Below are positions 33,842-34,991 of a stretch of DNA of 34,991 nt, in pieces (the first letter of the stretch is position 1; every line of letters begins with the position of its first letter). The position numbers and the translations under genes were made by a program. Under the pieces are notes generated by a model. The model saw nothing but the letters and a program-made list of their open reading frames with translations. It was not told where the DNA came from and ran no database searches. The DNA is from Clostridiaceae bacterium (GTDB taxonomy: Bacteria; Bacillota; Clostridia; Oscillospirales; Butyricicoccaceae): positions 1 to 34,991 of the forward strand of contig JAEDEU010000006.1 of assembly GCA_016293155.1 (NCBI GenBank), given 5' to 3'.

Positions 33842-34991
33842 GAAGACCAGATTCCAGAGAACCGGGCAAATATGTCGGCGCACCGATTGTGAAAAAGGAC
33901 GCGGAGGCATTGGTAACCGGAAAGCCGGTCTATGCGGATGATCTGGCGCCGGAAAACTGCCTGATTATTAAACTTCTGCGCTCGCCCCATGCCCATGCAA
34001 TGATTCGGGAAATTGATACCTCCAAAGCAAAGCTGGTGCCGGGCGTGGAATGCGTGCTGACCTATAAGGATGTGCCGCAGCATCGCTTTACGCAGGCCGG
34101 ACAGACCTTTCTGGAGGCCTCTCCGTATGACCGATACATTCTGGACCGGCATGTTCGCTTTGTTGGCGATGAGGTCGCAATTGTTGCGGCGGAAACCGAG
34201 AAGGCAGCCAATCAGGCGCTCAAGCTGATTAAAGTAGAATATGATATCCTGCCGGCGATCCTGGACTATCGGGAATCGCTGGACAATGAGATTCTCATTC
34301 ATCCGGAGGACGACTGGACGGAGAGCGACTGGAGCCAGGGAGATAACAAACGCAATTCGGTATACCATGAAGATGTGCATTACGGTGATGTGGATGCGAT
34401 CTTTGCGGAATGTGATGAAGTAATCGAAGAGACCTATCATACGATTGAAGATCAGCAGGCGATGATGGAGCCGTTTACTGCAAACTGCTGGATGGACATG
34501 TTTGGTCGACTGGTCATTCAGAGCGCGACGCAGATTCCGTTCCATGTGCGCAGAAACATGGCAACCGCGCTGGGCATTCCCAAAAGCAAGATCCGTGTCA
34601 TCAAACCGCGAATTGGCGGCGGCTTTGGCGCGAAGCAGACCGCTGTGGTAGAGCGTTTCCCGGCGGTAGTGACATGGCTCACCGGCAAGCCGAGTAAAAT
34701 CTACTATACCCGCGAGGAGACAATGATTGCGGGCAGCGCCCGTCATGAAATGAGTGTGCGGGTAAAGCTGGGCGCGATGAGAGACGGCACCATTCGTGCC
34801 ATCGAAATGCATGTTCTGTCCAACACCGGCGCATACGGCGAGCACGGCCCGACAACCATCGGTCTGGCCGGACATAAATCCATTCCGCTTTACGGCGGCA
34901 AATACGAGGCCTTCCGCTTTGTGGCGAACACGGTTTACAGCAACCATCCGAGTGCGGGAGCCTATCGCGGCTACGGCGCACCGCAGGGTAT
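33838..34991 (+). CDS. Molybdenum hydroxylase molybdopterin-binding subunit (3' truncated)
   Basis: The first 384 residues of the large catalytic subunit; the frame runs off the window. VGAPIVKKDAEALVTGKPVYADD is the usual N-terminal region (residues 14-36), with LRSPHAHA at about 47-54. GGGFGAKQ at 260-267 and AYRGYGAPQG at 375-384 are molybdenum-cofactor contact loops. The catalytic glutamate near the C-terminus lies beyond the window. The enzyme class includes xanthine, purine and nicotinate hydroxylases, and the substrate cannot be named from this part. ATGA overlap with the 2Fe-2S gene shows it is the last visible gene of the same operon. Confidence 0.94.
   Translation, partial: MRRPDSREPGKYVGAPIVKKDAEALVTGKPVYADDLAPENCLIIKLLRSPHAHAMIREIDTSKAKLVPGVECVLTYKDVPQHRFTQAGQTFLEASPYDRYILDRHVRFVGDEVAIVAAETEKAANQALKLIKVEYDILPAILDYRESLDNEILIHPEDDWTESDWSQGDNKRNSVYHEDVHYGDVDAIFAECDEVIEETYHTIEDQQAMMEPFTANCWMDMFGRLVIQSATQIPFHVRRNMATALGIPKSKIRVIKPRIGGGFGAKQTAVVERFPAVVTWLTGKPSKIYYTREETMIAGSARHEMSVRVKLGAMRDGTIRAIEMHVLSNTGAYGEHGPTTIGLAGHKSIPLYGGKYEAFRFVANTVYSNHPSAGAYRGYGAPQG

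Overview
The window looks like the chromosome of an anaerobic, spore-forming-type Gram-positive bacterium of class Clostridia, probably an Oscillospiraceae/Butyricicoccaceae-like gut organism. The evidence is the Firmicutes gene orders rplS-lepB-rbgA-rnhB and tig-clpP-clpX-lon-engB, strong AGGAGG-type ribosome binding sites, sigma-A-type promoters, a YtaF-like sporulation membrane protein, and a GC-leaning codon usage rich in CTG, CCG and GAG. The genus assignment is inference; the gene orders and motifs are read from the sequence.

Layout. 1-3242: end of a sucrose PTS permease, sucrose-6-phosphate hydrolase and fructokinase, a compact sucrose operon closed by a terminator that can act in both directions. 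3335-3996 (minus): a Phd-Doc type toxin-antitoxin pair with its own promoter and an operator-like palindrome. 4052-5479 (minus): an AGCS sodium/alanine symporter. 5480-6090: a purine-rich gap with no gene I can support. 6096-6446: RNase P RNA with a consensus promoter and terminator, followed by murD and a Uup-like ABC-F ATPase. 9792-11791 (minus): YtaF-like membrane protein and a cytosolic GH13 glycosidase. 12062-14987: rplS, lepB, rbgA, rnhB, yraN. 14999-18186: M19 dipeptidase, thrC, a metallophosphoesterase. 18221-25372: the protein-quality-control block tig, clpP, clpX, a small DUF3846-like gene, lon, engB and an orphan domain resembling the N-terminus of FAH-family proteins. 25449-26729: a LysA-type decarboxylase.

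27070-34991 (running off the end): a tightly packed cluster with selD, yedF-like, a SufS/Csd-like cysteine desulfurase, DUF3343, an XdhC-like protein, yqeC, yqeB, and the FAD, 2Fe-2S and molybdopterin subunits of a molybdenum hydroxylase. This matches the selenium-dependent molybdenum hydroxylase maturation system described from comparative genomics around orphan SelD proteins. The likely logic is that a cysteine desulfurase and small cysteine carrier proteins mobilise selenium, SelD makes selenophosphate, and XdhC/YqeB/YqeC mature the selenium-containing molybdenum cofactor of the hydroxylase. The hydroxylase substrate is not readable from the sequence.

The least explained signals are regulatory. 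An intrinsic terminator lies between two promoters ahead of selD. Alternative hairpins touch the lon ribosome binding site. An rplS leader can pair with its own Shine-Dalgarno sequence. The ytaF ribosome binding site is buried in a long hairpin that may also terminate the upstream glycosidase transcript.
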